In this document: piece after piece, positions 37,234 to 49,039 of the stretch
Position numbering within the stretch: the stretch's first letter is position 1
Layout: each line of letters begins with the position of its first letter
Assembly (NCBI GenBank): GCA_958496175.1
Contig: OY292279.1
Span: forward strand, 20,708,001-20,772,000
Length of the DNA stretch: 64,000 nucleotides
Reading direction: 5' to 3'
Source: Sisyra terminalis
Lineage: Eukaryota > Arthropoda > Insecta > Neuroptera > Sisyridae
The notes under the pieces: generated by a model
Told to the model about the DNA's origin: nothing
The model's input: only the letters and a program-made list of their open reading frames with translations
Databases searched by the model: none
Made by a program: the position numbers and the translations under genes

Positions 37234-37610
37234 GTCTAATTTCTCGGAGTGATACTTTAAAGTAACTCAAGGTTTATAAATTAAACAGATTGCCCAGTTA
37301 GAAAAAAAAATATGACGTCATACGAAGAATTTTGAAATTTGAATCAGTCTTAAGGTATGTACGAATTTCTTCTGGATACGTCACGTAGCCACCATGAGGC
37401 CACCTGTGTATTTTATAAACCTTGAAAGTAACTAAGATACTTAAATGATTGTATCTTAATAACTTTCAAGTATCTTAGTTACTTTAAAATATCAAAGATA
37501 CTGTATCGAAGTTCTTTTATATTCTAGCAATAAGTATCTTAGATTCTTTTTTAAAAGGAACTGTATCTTAAAACTTTAAAAGTAAGTTTACTTACTTCTT
37601 CGGAGTTTTC

Positions 37611-39307
37611 ATTATACCAAAACTATATGTAATGTTCAGCTAATTTTTCTTCGTTTAAGTTATAAAATTGTATTCTGTCATTTGTCCAATTGTTTATAGA
37701 TTCACAATGTTGAGTTATAATTGTTATTGTGTATTAGAAATAATCAAATAATTTATTTATAAATTTTTTTGTACGTGCTTCAATGTTACAGCGTCTAAGA
37801 ATCAACTGGTACCGTATGTAAAAAATTAGAAAAACTTTTATACTCAAATATTGAGTGCAAAGGAATGGAAAAATATTCATATTTAAAAAAAACATTCTTC
37901 TTTGTTTGAAATTACAATATGTATTTAAAATGAATATTAAAATGCATGGAGTTTTGATGAGATTTTTATACATTTTCATATTTGAATAAGAAAATATGCA
38001 CTCCTTAATATACTTTCTGCCAAAACATTTTAAACCAGTAAATGGAAATGTATTCATCTTTCCCAAACAATGTAATGCAAATACTGATACGTAATAAATT
38101 TCAAAATAAGAAAATTTTTTGACAAACAGGGAGAAAATTTGAAAATTTAACGTTTACATACATTTGCAAAATGTCTGGAACCTCGTGAGCTTATTAGTCT
38201 TATTAAAATTTCTATAGACTACAACGATTTTCTTGCACATTTCCTTTAGATAAAATAATATGAACGTAGTAGAAGTACATGAAAATGTCGTGTTATCTTA
38301 ACGTTTTCCCCTCAGTTTCTCAGAATTATAATGTTCTGGAATAACAAATATAAAATACATATTCCCGTTATGTAACAGGATTGCTCGATAAATGAAAGTT
38401 AATGGAAAAAAAGCCAGAAAAAAGAAGCAAGTATGTATGTCAAATTAGTTCTGGAACATTTCTTATATCGACGTTTTTCTTTTAGAAACCGTATTTTAAA
38501 ATCGCAAATAGCTACTTTAGTTTCTAAGCTTTATTTAAATAATTCCTTTGTAATTTTATCTTGAAGCAATGTGGATTAAATATTTTATATTTAAATTAGT
38601 CACATTTAATTACCTATTTTAATTATTCTTCTCTTGAGGTTCTTTTATGGAATTTTCATTTCATTAAGCTAACTATGCAATCATAGATAAAATTTAAAAA
38701 TTTAAATTGAATGAAAACAATTCTCTGGAGTAGTTGAAGTTAATATCCATACAAAAATGCATCTATTAATAAATTTCAAGTATCAATAGTAATTTATATG
38801 ATTAATTTTTGTTGATAAGAACAGACAAGTATAATATTGAAAACTTTAAGACGTTCATTAAATATCATACCAATTATATGGTATCAAGTTAAGTAGGATA
38901 TCTTCGAATCTTGATCTAATAAAGAAAATTATTTAGCATTGGAAAGTAAATTAATCATAAGACTTTGTTAATAATTAATATAAAAATATCCACAGAAATA
39001 AAATAAATTTATCAAATAATTATTGATAATTGAAAGACATGTTAGGATTATACGTGCTAGAGATATGAACGCTGATTGGAATTTCCGTAGTATTTTGATT
39101 GAAGAAAAAAAAGAATCAAGGAATAGAAATTGGCTTATTTCCAGTACTATTTACAGTCAAAAAGGAATGTGTAACAATAAAAACCTAATCGTTATAGGTG
39201 GTTATAACTATTCCATAATTTTCTTCCTCTTCTTCTTCAAGAGAGATAAAACTAACCCAATGTGAATTTTTAAACATTTAAAAAAATGACAGATTATAGT
39301 TAAATAA
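37611..39307. other. A+T-rich DNA, no firm gene
   Basis: Contains a 110-codon minus-strand frame (37734-38066) rich in F/I/K/N/Y that starts at a TTG and has no recognisable motif or splice context. The 80-codon plus-strand frame at 39023-39265 could be part of the LINE fragment just downstream but shows no diagnostic motif. Confidence 0.4.
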
Positions 39308-39645
39308 CATAAACGAAGAAAAAGGGGCGGAAAATTACATACAACTTTGGTATAATGAAAACTCCGAAAAAACATTGATTCAGAAAGAAGACAGATGGGG
39401 CTTGGACGATATAAATTTAACAAAATTGACAGAAGCTTTTAAAGCTACTAAAACAGTATAGAAGGAATTAACGCCAATCTCTGGAAATTTGATGGACTCA
39501 TATAATATGTGAGACTCTTAGATCTACATTACGGGAGTTGAAAGAATAAAACTGTTTATAGCTACTGGAGAAGAGTAAAAAATCCTGATGTCAAAAAAGG
39601 AGAAAAAAACAATTGCCAATATTATCAAGAGATTAGTTTGTAAGA
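39308..39645 (+). pseudogene. LINE reverse-transcriptase fragment
   Basis: The plus-strand text reads INEEKGAENYIQLWYNENSE, then EDRWGLDDINLTKLTEAFKA with TKT. After a frameshift it reads GINANLWKFDGLI, and later KNPDVKKGEKNNCQYYQEIS. These follow the order of insect LINE ORF2 proteins: linker, AIKATKNGKSPGIDGINAEL-type motif, then IFKKGDKNNCENYRGIS at the start of the RT domain. Several frameshifts and stops are present, and the catalytic YADD block is absent. It is a different copy from the one at 49040. Confidence 0.8.
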
Positions 39646-39784
39646 CACATATTTGTATATATTTAGTATTTGTTTTGGTTTTAAGTACATATTTTACCAA
39701 ATGTACTATAGTCTTGTGAACTTTAGTACGCAGCAGGTATATCGGTGCAGCTATTTGTCCAATGTCCTGAATTTCTTGGAACTG

Positions 39785-40200
39785 TGTTTTAAAAATCGAT
39801 TGTAAAAATTTCTCGAGAACTACTCAACTGATTTTGATGAAATTTTACACAGGTCTTTGGATACAATTGACAAGGGTTTGGAGGAAGGGTATTATTTTTT
39901 CAATAACAACTATTTAAAAAAATATGTAGAACTAGTTTCACCGAAATTTGCATTTCTTTATAAAAATATTCACCAAAAATTCAATATTTACTTTTTTCCT
40001 TCGGTCAAATTCTAGTTTATGGTCTTATCTCGCCGAAAATAACGTCCCAATAACGGAGTTTTAAGTTTTTCCCACGATAATATCAGAAATTTTTTATCAA
40101 ATGTTTTTGTTTAAGAGAAAAGTAAGTTAAAAGAAAATATTTTATTTTCTTAAGGGAAAAAAATGCTGAAAATAGGCCATTTTTTCCCAGACTAAACTTA
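39785..40200 (-). mobile_element. family E element, inverted partial copy
   Basis: The reverse complement of 36315-37019 is recognisable: AATTTCTCGAGAACTACTCA, CTGATTTTGATGAAATTTTA, TTCTAGTTTATGGTCTTA and a terminal GACTAAACTTATGTAAGGAC resembling the family terminus. One end appears lost. Confidence 0.65.
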
Positions 40201-43199
40201 TGTAAGGACTAAAAATAAAATGTATCAGGGCTGACATAATATTAAAATAATAGTAAAATTAATTCTAAAAATCAAGTATATGATATTTTTCTTTGAAAAG
40301 AAGAGCTTGAAAAGTGTAAGGTTAGAACTATTTTAAAGAATTGCAATAACATACAAAATGCGACAAGATAAATGTGGCTCGTTTGCTATAGTGAAAGTTG
40401 GAGTTTTTCATCGATAAACTATATTTCAAAGGTTTTTCTGGAAGACTGAGCGAAATTGATTCAATTAAATTCCTGTAAAAATATCACATGTGGCAAACAA
40501 TAAGCCGGCAAAAAGGAAAAAGTCTTTCAAAGGCAAACTTGGTAAATATGGAAATAATGAGGAAAAAGTCTGTCGAAAACGACGGTAGTTTATGATAAAA
40601 TATTATAGGCATTTAACGGAATTCCATTCACCAATCCGATAGATAGAAATCAATTTTTATTGGGAAAACTTGTCGAAAGCTCAATTATATTTATGAGAAC
40701 ATAAAAGAGCACAATCTTTCGCAAAACATTGTGTTATATATGTGGTTTCGTAAATAAAAGAAAGTTTCATAAATGTTTGTAGATTTTCTAAGATATAAAT
40801 AAATTCTTACATTAATGAAAATAGCTATAAGAAAACATACGCAAAATTAATATTAGCATAGGAAAAGGTATGCAAATTTTTGGAATAAGTTTCTTTCTAC
40901 CCCTTTTAATTAAAAATAAAATTTTTAACTCAAAACTCTTTAAATAAAAGTTTAACTTTTTATAAATAATGCAAAAAAATGAATACAACAATTATCTCTT
41001 ATTTAAATAAAGACTAAAAATGGATAATATCCGTCAGAGTAAATACTTATTATACGTCAACATCTCGCAAGTAACATTAAACAATAAACCGCCCATGTTG
41101 TTAATCTCAAAAGGATTTATTTATTTTTTAGAGTACCTAACTTGCGTAACCCCCTTGGCACACATTCTAGTACATATACTAGAATAAATGAAGCAGTCTT
41201 TTTTTTCATTAACATTTCAAACACTGTAATGGAAAAGCCAATAATTACTTTCACTTTTAATTTTTCTCTCGAATTGTAAAGTTTGGACAAAAAAAAGCCA
41301 CTACAAGCCGAATAAATACATTTAATTTAATTTCGCAACAAATTAGTACTTCTATTGACTTTTGTTAACAATTAAAACTCAACTACAAAATCATAATACA
41401 GTGAATTAATCGTACCTACTATTGTTTGGTAATACCAATGCAACATCATAATTCCATTCTTTTTTTTATTTAAACGTTAAAAATTAGAACTTCAATAACA
41501 TTAATTGAAAAAGTTAAAAATGGGAACGGAATTTCAAGCTTACAGCTGTTAATTTAACAACGTACTTAATTACGCAAAATTTAATTTGTTAAAGTTTATT
41601 TGTTCTAGTTTTAAAATATTATTTCCAAAACACTAATGAAACTTAAAGCTTAAACATCCAACCAAAAAGGATTAATTATCTAATTATCTTCTCTTTGTGT
41701 ATTTTCCGTGACCTCAATGAATTATGAAAAATTAGTTTCATAGCAGGTAGTATTTAACAAAAAACTTTTTAGGAAGTAGATTAGCTAAGTAATTATTACT
41801 TTTATATAGCAAAGATATAAATAGCTTTATTTAAGGTAAATTATATATAGTAATCATTAGTATTAATCTTCTTTGATTATCTAAAACAAACCAGTTTCTG
41901 GTGAACTGGAAGGTGACTGAGTAGAAATCTCCATCTTTTGTTAAAGGATTAAGGCGTTGATCCAGGAATAGATTTAGTAGACAAATAAATTCCAGCACAT
42001 AGGAGGGGGAGTAGGAAATAAGGTTTTGTAAGACAATAAAATACTGCAATTTAGATCGTGTGAAAGTTAACAATACGAATTGATCACCGAGAAAGAATAT
42101 AGTTATTTAAATGCACTACAACTCTTTTTATCGATGAAGATTCTTTGATTTTAAAAAATTAGTTTATGAATTTTTCTCGATTTTTTCCATTTTAGGGTTC
42201 GTAGGTACCCATTATCGTTAATGTAGTGATTTATAGTTTCAAAATTTATCTTTTAGATAACTTTAAACTTTACACAGGGAATCGTTGAATTTTAATTAGG
42301 TATAGTTATAGAAAGGTTCAAGGGAATGTTGAAAGATATAAGAATTTGGGATTTCTCTTATTTGGGATTTAAGAGTCTACACTATGGACCCCAATTTTCC
42401 CTAATATGTCATACATTATAGTAGTTTTTATGAATTTCAAAGTTATAGCTACATGAAATTTTAATTGCTAGAATATATACATCGATAAAAACAAACGTGA
42501 GACTGTACTATCATAAAAAAAAGGAAAGTATTGAAATGAAATAAATTTATGTTGAATAAAGTACAAAAAATACATTAAATTCATAACTGTTATAAACAAG
42601 AACTTACATAAATAATTTTTTATTTAAAAATCCCCAAGTAGGGCATTTCTTTATACAAAAAAAAAGAAAATTGAAATGGTTTTTGAATATTTATGAAGGT
42701 TTTTGTACATAAAAAGCAAATATTGGTTTTGTTCTTCAAATGAAACCAAAATTATATTCAAAGGATAGTTAAATCTACTCCAATCAAAAGATAAATAACT
42801 AATAAGAATCAAGTACAACCAGAAATAACCGTATAAACTATAACCCATAAAAACATAATATTCGAAATCCTTTTTATTTAATTCTCCATAACATATTTTA
42901 TTCATTAACGACTTTTTCTATTTTCGCGACATTTGTGGTTTTCTAGAATATTGAACTTAACGTTTGTAGTGTTTCACTTCAAAATATGAGAATTTCACAT
43001 GTCAACGTGGATCAAAACCATCATGATCTAATTCATTCGCGAAAATTCAATCTAAATCCACAGCTAATACAATAAAAATCCAAGAATTCCAGAATTTTTC
43101 TGGATCCGTGGATCCAGTATTGTTTAGCTGGGAAAATGTAGTCTGGAAACGGTCATGAACAAAATGAATCCCCACAATCGATACCTATAGCCAATATAT
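40201..43199. other. A+T-rich DNA, no firm gene
   Basis: Frames of 80-84 codons at 41831-42073 and 42651-42905 (minus) lack recognisable motifs or splice flanks. No inverted repeat structure stood out. Confidence 0.4.
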
Positions 43200-43705
43200 A
43201 CCAAAAAGTATTATTCTTTCAGAGTCTTGAGATTACAAAGGTATAGTCCACTTTAAGTTGCTTCCAAGAAACCAAACTATTGATTCGAATATCTACTGTT
43301 GTCAATCATCGAAGTGGAACGAAGAAATCAAGAAAAAACGCCAAGAACTGGTCAATCGCAAAGGTGTGATATTTTATGAGGATAACGCCAGACCTCATAC
43401 CTCATTGATAACATCAACCCTGTAGCCCAGACTTGGCACCATCAGATTTTCATTTGTTCCATTCTCTTAAGAATCATTTGATTGGTAAAACTTTCAATTC
43501 CGATCAGGCTGTTGTAGGATGGACCAATTCTTCGCTTCTGAAACCAAAAGCTTCTTCGATCGTGGAATTTTTCAACTTACTAAAAGATAATACTAGGTCA
43601 CCCAATTTAATGGTCAATATATCATTGATTAATGTTTTTTTGTTAATATTAGTTTGTAAATTCACTTTGAAAAATATGATAAAAACGGCATTTATTATTG
43701 AATAA
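43200..43705 (+). pseudogene. mariner transposase C-terminal half, decayed
   Basis: From about 43233 the frame reads DYKGIVHFKLLPRNQTIDSN, then IYCCQ, EEIKKKRQELVNRKGVIFYE and DNARPHTSLITS. This is the mariner catalytic region around the second aspartate (QDNARPH motif). After a deletion and frame change it continues SPDLAPSDFHLFHSLKNHLI then GKTFNSDQAV, with the third aspartate in PSD. A further frameshift gives DQFFASETKSFFDRGIFQL. About a dozen residues between the second and third aspartates are missing and the N-terminal half is absent, so it is inactive. The right end may lie near ATTGAATAACCTAA (43696-43709). Confidence 0.85.
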
Positions 43706-46006
43706 CCTAATTTAAGTAATTCCATTTCTCTGGTTTTCCTAACCACAGTATCGTTAATGTATTCTTCTAATTATTAAAAATTCTTCGAAGTTAGGTTTAC
43801 GAAATTTTTTCTTCGACCATGAGACTTGAGTTTGCATCTGTTCATATGTACATACCAATAGTTTGAAAGCTTCAATCTTTTATTTTTTATTTTTTTAAGA
43901 ACTTCGCTTCACTAGTAAACAATATGGCGGTTGAACAAATCAAAGCGTCAGCTAGTTATTCTTTAGTTTTTTTCCGAAAGATGTACTTTTCTATTTTTTC
44001 CTTAATTTTGCCATTGATTTTTTAAGCTATTGCTATACTCAATTTGATATCTACACTGCATCTTTCTAGGAAGTATATAATTTCTGTTAATAGTTCGTCA
44101 ATTCCAAACTAATTCCTCATTTAGCTTTTTATGTCTTAAAGGTATTTTTTTACCAAAGACTAGTTCGGTTTTAGTATTGGTGTGGTTTTTGTAGTCAAAA
44201 GAAAGGAATGAACAGTAAAAAATCAATTCGAATTCTAATTCAAATTAAACCTGTAAAAACCAAAAAAAAATTAAAGTCATATTTAAGAGTTTTGAACTTT
44301 AACCTTCATTTTTTAATAGAATAATTGAAAAATTCTAGGAATAATTTTAGGTAATACCAAGATTGATTGAAATTACGAAAGTAACGATAGCACAGATGCC
44401 TTTCAATCATGAACTTCTTCACTAAAGTTTTCGATTTCAAGTGCATTATAACTGAATAAAATTATGCTAAGTTTATCGGCTTCGCTTGCATCACTAACTG
44501 AATTATATTAGCGAAATGATCTTTCGAAACTTATCGCAGCATACCAACATAGATTTCTTCCTTATATGCTAATTTCTTTACGAAACCTGTTATAGTTGAA
44601 TATGAAATTAAGATTTTAAACTTTTCTATTCTCAGGTTTCCACAACATTTCTTAAAGTTTCAAAGCTGAATATACAAATTACTGATTTTTTTATCTTAAC
44701 TTTTCCAACTATAATAATTGCCAACTAGAATAAAAGAATCAAAAGAATGTGGATAATGAAATTAAAATAAGGAGAATAAATAAACGACAGTTTTTACTTC
44801 TTATTAAAAAAATATTATAACTATGAAACAGTCTGGAGTAAATATACTACTGCTATAATATTAGCGACATCATTACAACCAAATATAAATACAAAAGTCG
44901 AGGTTGGTACTTTCAGTTAACAATAATAGCCACTAATAGCAAAATAGGTACCAATTTTAAATTTCCGGAAGTTAATGTTTCCTGTCCATTAACGTGCAAA
45001 ATTATGAATAATTTCACTTACAGTTAAAGTTCTGGCAATTTAATATTTTTAATTACAAGAGTTAATAAGGTACCAATATTTTTAAGGGTGAGTTTTCCTT
45101 TAAGCACAATATTATTCAAATAAATAATATAAAACAACAATAAATTGTGCAAAAATTTTTGCTTTCGATGAAAAGTGGAGTTTTTAAAATTGATAATTGA
45201 AATTTTTAAGGGTAATAATGAAAATTACGAAATTACCATACCTTTATGTTTGGCTTCCAGTAAAATGGAGTTTCAGTTACAGGTACCAACAAAAATTTTG
45301 GCTTCACCCAAAAAATAATCGTTGGTTATCTTTTTACTTGAAGGCAAATGAATATATTACTGACGAAGGTATAAGAAGTTCGAACGATATAGACGATATG
45401 TTTTTGACAATTTTCATGTATCCAATAAATGCCCAGTAAATGAGATTACAAAACATTTTGGCTATAGTTGTTACGAGAACTCTAGGAATTGAAATTTAAG
45501 TATTAAATATGCTACTGGTTATTTTTCTTATAATTATTTTTGACCCACTTTCTTTACGTAAAATTTGTCTTCAGCTTTGAGTTGGTAAACAAATAATTTC
45601 ATTTAAAAGGGAAAATGTACCCAAAATAACAAATTAAAAATATATAGAATAAAACTAAAGAAGATAAAATTGAATTCAATTTATTATAGAAACTTAAAGC
45701 TTTCTACAGTTAAAATTTTTTGATATTTTTAAAACAATCACCTACTCACCAATTCACATACATACGAACAAATTATGTATCGACATAAAATATGACAGCT
45801 AAACATGAACTACTATTGCTTTACTACTTTAAGCATCCAGAACTCCACTTTTGGATATAGTGATATACTTTTGAATATAGTCTTCTGTTTCCTTCTATTC
45901 ATCTCGGTTTTGGAGTGCTTGAGGGTGCCCAACTCCTGCCAGCCACTTTCATTAGGACATTTTTTCACCTAAACGGTAGTTTTTATCTGAGTCTACCATT
46001 TTAAAA
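43706..46006. other. A+T-rich DNA, no firm gene
   Basis: An 80-codon plus-strand frame at 45197-45439 (ending YITDEGIRSSNDIDDMF and about a dozen more residues) has mixed composition but starts at TTG and cannot be tied to splice sites or a family. Confidence 0.35.
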
Positions 46007-46395
46007 ACATCGAAGTTTATGAACGATGTATCAATTTTTATATCGTTTTTATCACTATTTATTTATATTTTTATAAAATATTTACAAAATAATTTTATAC
46101 AATACCGTAAAATTATAAACTCCACCTGTTTAAAATCCGATGTCGTTAGGTTACAATCTAACCAAACGTACCGTTAGTTTATAATCTAACACAATATATT
46201 ATGAACTAACGGAAGTCACAAATCTACCCTTGTGATTAAGAGAGGTATATGTTTATGTGTGTAGCGGTAAATTATGAACGGGACGGAAGGTGGAGCAATG
46301 ATACAATATTGTTCATAAAACCTCGCTCATAAAGAACGATGTATCATCGATGTTTTGGGCTTAAACATCGATGTTTATGAACGATTTATCAATAA
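46007..46395. repeat. direct-repeat-bounded segment with nested hairpins
   Basis: A unit near 46007 (AACATCGAAGTTTATGAACG then ATGTATCAA) recurs directly near 46364 (AACATCGATGTTTATGAACG then ATTTATCAA). Just before the second unit, CATCGATGTTT and AAACATCGATG form an 11-bp perfect stem around TGGGCTT. Between the direct copies, 46140-46210 carries several GTTAG and CTAAC words in alternating orientation. Possibly a small non-autonomous element; type unknown. Confidence 0.55.
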
Positions 46396-46590
46396 CCTCA
46401 CAAGGCCATTTTTGAACTTTTAACGCACCTGGTAAAAACTTGAATTTCGTATATACTTTTTCGTATATTGTGAATACTAATTGAAATCTTGTTCTATATT
46501 ACTTGTTAATAAGATTTTTTTTTTTTAGTAAGTACACTTTCATATATATATATATCTAATACTCTATTGTTATGCTTATATAATAATATA

Positions 46591-47455
46591 CCACAGTAGG
46601 GGAGGCCGGGTACAAAATTAACAATTATTACTTTTACCTTGATTTCTGGCTGGGTGTTATTACCATTAAATGAATATAATTTATGAATATAATTAAATGA
46701 ATATAAATTTAGTTTTTGTTCTTCACAATAGTAACTTGATTAATTAAATTATGGTGTGTTTTATATAAATAACACAGAGTTAGGTCGAAAGTAACAAGAC
46801 TGCTAAGGGTTGTTAATGAAAACATAGTACAAGTTAAATCAACAAATTACTTATTTAAAGACTTTATATTAATGATATAAACTAAATTCAACATTTTAAA
46901 TACTCAAAAAATATGCCGCGACAACGCATAAGAACAACTGTATGAAGAACTACCGACACGGAAATGTATCGAAAGCCATTCTATTGAAGTAGATATCCTT
47001 AAAAATATGACGTTTGTAATAAAATAATTACGAGAACGAAAGTAACATATTAATTTTGTACCCTAGAGGACTATGTTACTTTTGTACCCATTCTCATTTT
47101 TAATAAAACGTGTAATATAACTTTAGAACGGAACGTGCTAGACAAAAATGAATTTAAACAATGTACAATTCATTCAATCAAGAATGGATATGCAAACATT
47201 CGAATTAATATGATCCTTTTACGACTACGTAAACAATAAATAAAAAAAACGTCGAAAAACTTACTTTTGGTTCGTTAAAACACATTACGTCCTATTATAT
47301 AACCTAACAACGCACCGCGCACGCGTCGACTTAATGTGATTGAGTGGGCTATCACCTGATGGCAGCAAAACGATGTACGCCCATTGGATAAACCTAGAAA
47401 GCAATTGTTACTTTCGACCCGTCGTTACTTTTGTACCCAGTCTCCCCTACAATGG
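46591..47455 (+). mobile_element. pogo/Tigger-like non-autonomous element, 865 bp
   Basis: The left terminus CCACAGTAGGGGAGGCCGGG then TACAAAATTAAC pairs with the right terminus, which reverse complemented reads CCATTGTAGGGGAGACTGGG then TACAAAAGTAAC. The match is 28 bp or more with few changes. TA precedes the left end; the right flank (CG) no longer matches. The word GTTACTTT(T)GTACCC or its complement recurs inside near 46785, 47040, 47085 and 47405, forming subterminal repeats. At 46912 a short frame MPRQRIRTTV, then after a stop RTTDTEMYRK, resembles the start of pogo/Tigger transposases (MPR-K/R-rich, then a helix-turn-helix). The transposase is otherwise gone, so this looks like an internally deleted derivative. 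Confidence 0.75.
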
Positions 47456-47839
47456 CGTGCAGTTAGGTGTCCGCTCACTAGTAGTTTTAATAACTAAAAA
47501 GATTTATTTCGCTATTTTAAACGGATTAGTTTTTCAGGACTGCAAATTTAACTTTCTTTACACTCTAATAGTAAAAACTGTGAAAATGCATATATTTGAT
47601 AAAATTTCACAACAAAATATTTTTTCTAATAAAAACTTTTGTGAAGTATGAGTCAAATGGTCTTAAAGAAACAATCCTTGAGGTTCTTATCAAAACATTC
47701 TTGCAAGGAAATTTAAATGTGATATTATTTTTTAACATTCAATTATATATTTAGATGAAAAACATTCCCTGTTTTTAGTATGAGAAATATAAAATAGAAT
47801 TCGGGTAAAATGTATAATTTAAAGTTGCTCGATTATCTT
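47456..47839. other. A+T-rich DNA, no gene seen
   Basis: Right flank of the pogo-like element. The 103-codon plus frame starting at 47340 begins inside the element terminus and is not a gene. Confidence 0.5.
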
Positions 47840-48639
47840 TTAGAGAATATTTCCCGAATATTTATCGAATAAGAATACAATGAAAACTTCAAAACCATAT
47901 TTTTCTGAAATATGATATATAAGGTACCAATGAGAAAATTGAATGAGTTTTTCTTTTAGATGATTACTGTAAAAACAATATACGTATTTCTCATTTTCGC
48001 AACAAATGTTTAAATTCCCAAGTTTCTGTTCCCTTTTAAAATGAACGATAAAAACATAGCGATTTCGAGCTTTCGTGTACCACAAGAAATTTGAAACTTT
48101 TTTGATTTTGAGAAAGTTCACGACAGTTGTGGAAAAGCTTCATTAAATGGCCGTCATAAAAATGAAGCAGTTTCTTTAAATTAGGTATATTATTCACTAA
48201 TAATTCTTTGGACAAGTTGTAAGTACAAGATAAGAAATAGCTTCGTCTAGTACAAAAATGTAACGTTTTAATCAAGAAAATATTTACTTATACCTTTATT
48301 TTATCTAGATTTTCAGAAAAAATATATAAATGTATTAAATCTACAAATTGGAAACAAAAAATGGTTTCAATTTCGATTGCAAATTTGAGTAAAACAACAA
48401 ATATTCAAGGAATAAAATGTTTTTCTTTCTATCTCATTATAGCTAAACATAAAATACACAAATTGGTTTAGTTTTTCATTATAATTGAGGAAGTATAGAA
48501 AATTATTAGGTGAACGACGCCACAAATCATTTTCAATATGATTAACGATAATAAAAGGTCCAAACTTTTCAAACTCATTCATTAATATGTCACATGAAAA
48601 TGTCAATATTTCGAAAGCTTTTGACAAATCTGAAAGCAT
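47840..48639 (-). pseudogene. possible decayed coding region: three successive minus-strand frames
   Basis: Three frames lie end to end on one strand: 48639-48367 (90 codons, MLSDLSKAFEILTFSCDILM and beyond), 48275-48036 (79 codons, including LLVNNIPNLKKLLHFYDGHL) and 48121-47840 (93 codons, including YLIYHISEKYGFEVFIVFLF). The last two overlap, which would need one frameshift. The first is preceded by a strong acceptor-like GTTGTTGTTTTAG (ending about 48649), and a 50-bp segment with AAAG/GTATAAGT and TTTGTACTAG ends separates the first two, which would fit a short insect intron. I recognise no domain. Alternatives are a frameshifted gene, an old insertion, or chance frames in A+T-rich DNA. 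Confidence 0.3.
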
Positions 48640-48659
48640 TAACTTTCTAAAACAACAAC

Positions 48660-49039
48660 GTAATATTTTGTATCAAATTGATTTTATTACAAAATAAACG
48701 TTCAATATTATATGAATATTTTAACAGTTATATGCGAGCTAAAGAAAAATTTAAAGGAAAGTACATGGAAAATATTTTGGGTAAATTTACTCAAGTATAA
48801 TATTTATCGAATCTATGCATAGAAAATTGATCGTCGAAATCACATAGCTATTTGCAAATCTAACTGTTTAAATATTAAAATCAAATATAAACATCATTAA
48901 ACTTAAATTTTTAACCTAACATTTCCTGTTTGGCGAAAGATTTTAACATATAAAATGTGTTTTTTTTTTTTGAGTTTATGTACTTTGAATATTCAGAATT
49001 TTAATGAAATCTGTATCTTCATTATTATCTTAATAAAAG
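48660..49039. other. A+T-rich DNA, no gene seen
   Basis: Flank between the minus-strand frames and the LINE fragment. A T12 run occurs at 48960. Confidence 0.45.

Larger units (their letters stand above)
35835..37610. mobile_element. outer repeat of a three-level transposon nest
   Basis: The left part (35835-36000) begins TAGAGTTGTTAAACATATTT and is rich in AGTTACTTTGAGTATCTAGT words. The right part (37410-37600) is rich in the reverse motif AAGTATCTTAGTTACTTT. This resembles hAT elements whose subterminal regions consist of AGTTACTT/AAGTATCTT repeats. The exact right end is unclear. The element at 36218-37233 interrupts it. Confidence 0.45.

Noticed and set aside
37734..38066. Longest frame in the window (110 codons, minus)
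   Set aside because: Starts at TTG, consists mostly of F/I/K/N/Y as expected from A+T-rich DNA, has no motif and no splice context.
43504..43746. 80-codon minus-strand frame
   Set aside because: Shadow of the mariner transposase C-terminus on the plus strand.
47340..47651. 103-codon plus-strand frame
   Set aside because: Begins inside the right terminus of the pogo-like element and runs into unrelated flank.
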